A stretch of DNA of 64,000 nt from positions 186,001-250,000 of the forward strand of contig NZ_JAUOSF010000002.1 of assembly GCF_030548465.1 (NCBI RefSeq), written 5' to 3'. Below the pieces are notes generated by a model, which was not told where the DNA came from, searched no databases, and worked only from the letters and a program-made list of their open reading frames with translations. Numbering within the stretch: the first letter of the stretch is position 1; every line of letters starts with the position of its first letter. The DNA is from Tamlana sp. 2_MG-2023. GTDB lineage: Bacteria; Bacteroidota; Bacteroidia; Flavobacteriales; Flavobacteriaceae. Of the stretch, positions 63,006 to 64,000 are shown piece by piece. The position numbers were made by a program, and so were the translations under genes.

Positions 63006-64000
63006 ATGGAACAAAGAAATCACGTTTATAACAACGTATTAGATTTGGTAGGTAATACACCACTTGTCAAACTTAATCGAATTACTTCTAAGTTTAATGG
63101 TGACTTTTACGCAAAAGTAGAAGCTTTTAATCCAGGACAATCTTCAAAAGACAGAATTGCGCTTTATATAATCGAGGAAGCCGAAAGAAAAGGCATTCTT
63201 TCTCCAGGCGATACCATTATTGAAACAACCTCTGGTAATACGGGTTTTAGTATTGCTATGGTAAGTATCATTAAAGGTTACGATTGTGTTTTAGCTGTAA
63301 GTTCTAAATCTTCACCAGATAAGATTGATATGCTGAAGACGATGGGAGCGAAGGTATATGTGTGTCCAGCACATGTTAGCGCCGACGACCCACGTTCTTA
63401 TTATGAAGTTGCAAAGCGTTTACATAATGAAATGAAAGGTTCTGTGTATATAAATCAGTATTTCAACCAATTGAATATTGATGCACATTACCACTCTACA
63501 GGGCCAGAAATTTGGAAACAAACTGAAGGCAAGATCACCCACTTAGTGGCTTGTAGTGGTACCGGAGGAACTATTTCTGGAACCGCTAAATATTTAAAAG
63601 AACAAAATCCGAATATTAAAGTTATTGGTGTTGATGCCTTTGGTTCTGTGATTAAAAAATATCACGAAACAAGAGAATTCGACGAAAAAGAAATTTATCC
63701 ATACAGAATAGAAGGTCTAGGAAAGAATTTAATTCCTGGAGCTACAGATTTTGATGTTATTGATAAATTTGTGAAAGTAACTGATGAGGAAAGTGCACAT
63801 ACAGCAAGAGAATTAGCAAGAACCGAAGGGATTTTTGCTGGTTACACCTCTGGAGCAGCAATGCAAGCCATTAAGCAATTAGGTGAAGATGGTACCTTTG
63901 GAAAAGATGATAAAGTCGTTATTATATTTCCAGATCATGGAGCAAGATACATGAGTAAGGTTTATAGTGATAAGTGGATGAGCGATCAAGGCTTCTTTGA
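63006..64000 (+). CDS. PLP-dependent cysteine synthase/cystathionine beta-synthase family protein (3' end outside window)
   Basis: About 331 residues visible. ATG 63006 opens [26 protein letters not shown]; the PLP lysine is in [24 protein letters not shown] binds the substrate carboxylate, and [11 protein letters not shown] binds the PLP phosphate. It belongs to the CysK/CBS fold; the spacing and TGPEIWKQ stretch resemble the cystathionine beta-synthase branch, so O-acetylserine sulfhydrylase versus CBS is not settled, and whether CBS domains follow is outside the window. Confidence 0.88.
   Translation, partial: MEQRNHVYNNVLDLVGNTPLVKLNRITSKFNGDFYAKVEAFNPGQSSKDRIALYIIEEAERKGILSPGDTIIETTSGNTGFSIAMVSIIKGYDCVLAVSSKSSPDKIDMLKTMGAKVYVCPAHVSADDPRSYYEVAKRLHNEMKGSVYINQYFNQLNIDAHYHSTGPEIWKQTEGKITHLVACSGTGGTISGTAKYLKEQNPNIKVIGVDAFGSVIKKYHETREFDEKEIYPYRIEGLGKNLIPGATDFDVIDKFVKVTDEESAHTARELARTEGIFAGYTSGAAMQAIKQLGEDGTFGKDDKVVIIFPDHGARYMSKVYSDKWMSDQGFF

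Overview
The window is a chromosomal segment of an AT-rich member of the Bacteroidota, almost certainly a (probably marine) Flavobacteriaceae. The evidence is the gene content (EttA preceded by a small membrane protein of a Bacteroidota-specific type, MenB/MenA/MenC/MenE order, PlpD-like patatin-barrel, TonB-type receptor with a carboxypeptidase-regulatory-like domain), promoters of the Bacteroidota form TTTG-N~20-TAnnTTTG, frequent TTG start codons, and short palindromic intergenic elements. No rRNA, tRNA, CRISPR array, transposase or integrase gene was seen.

Layout. 1-14.1 kb: recG (cut by the window edge, minus strand), a PHP phosphatase fused to two ACT domains, an M1 aminopeptidase, a cytoplasmic patatin, a GltB-like FMN enzyme with a small membrane protein, an AsmA-like envelope protein, a UvrD/PcrA helicase and a Sua5/YciO-type enzyme. 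14.2-18.4 kb: OmpA-like lipoprotein, glycosyltransferase, HsdR-N-like nuclease-fold protein, holA, ung. 18.4-19.2 kb: a gene-free stretch with a decayed secretory ORF. 19.2-30.8 kb: a menaquinone operon (menB-menA-MBL hydrolase-patatin/barrel-menC-CPBP protease-menE) followed by sppA and an acyl-CoA ligase.

30.8-37.2 kb is the accessory region: a TetR-controlled membrane protein/FAD monooxygenase pair with a duplicated operator, then a Crp/Fnr + SRPBCC gene pair and a WG-repeat gene. Two full, mutually homologous hairpin sites of about 190 bp, and what looks like a truncated third, lie directly after the stop codons of these units. Their layout (stop codon, imperfect palindrome ending in GTT, next start 26-32 nt later) resembles integron attC sites and gene cassettes; this is the most interesting signal in the window.

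37.2-49.4 kb: carboxyltransferase, an FMN reductase/MarR/pirin operon with a candidate operator, a DUF4421-like outer-membrane protein, an MFS exporter, ettA, NUDIX, GNAT, formimidoylglutamase and a coiled-coil envelope protein. 49.6-64 kb: second Crp/Fnr regulator, a candidate small RNA, fumC, peroxiredoxin, an unlisted 57-residue membrane protein, a large outer-membrane receptor, the prfB-HAD-arsC operon with an intact programmed +1 frameshift in prfB, glycosyltransferase, threonine aldolase, YegP-like and YbaB proteins, an S9 oligopeptidase lipoprotein and a cysteine-synthase-family gene cut by the right edge.
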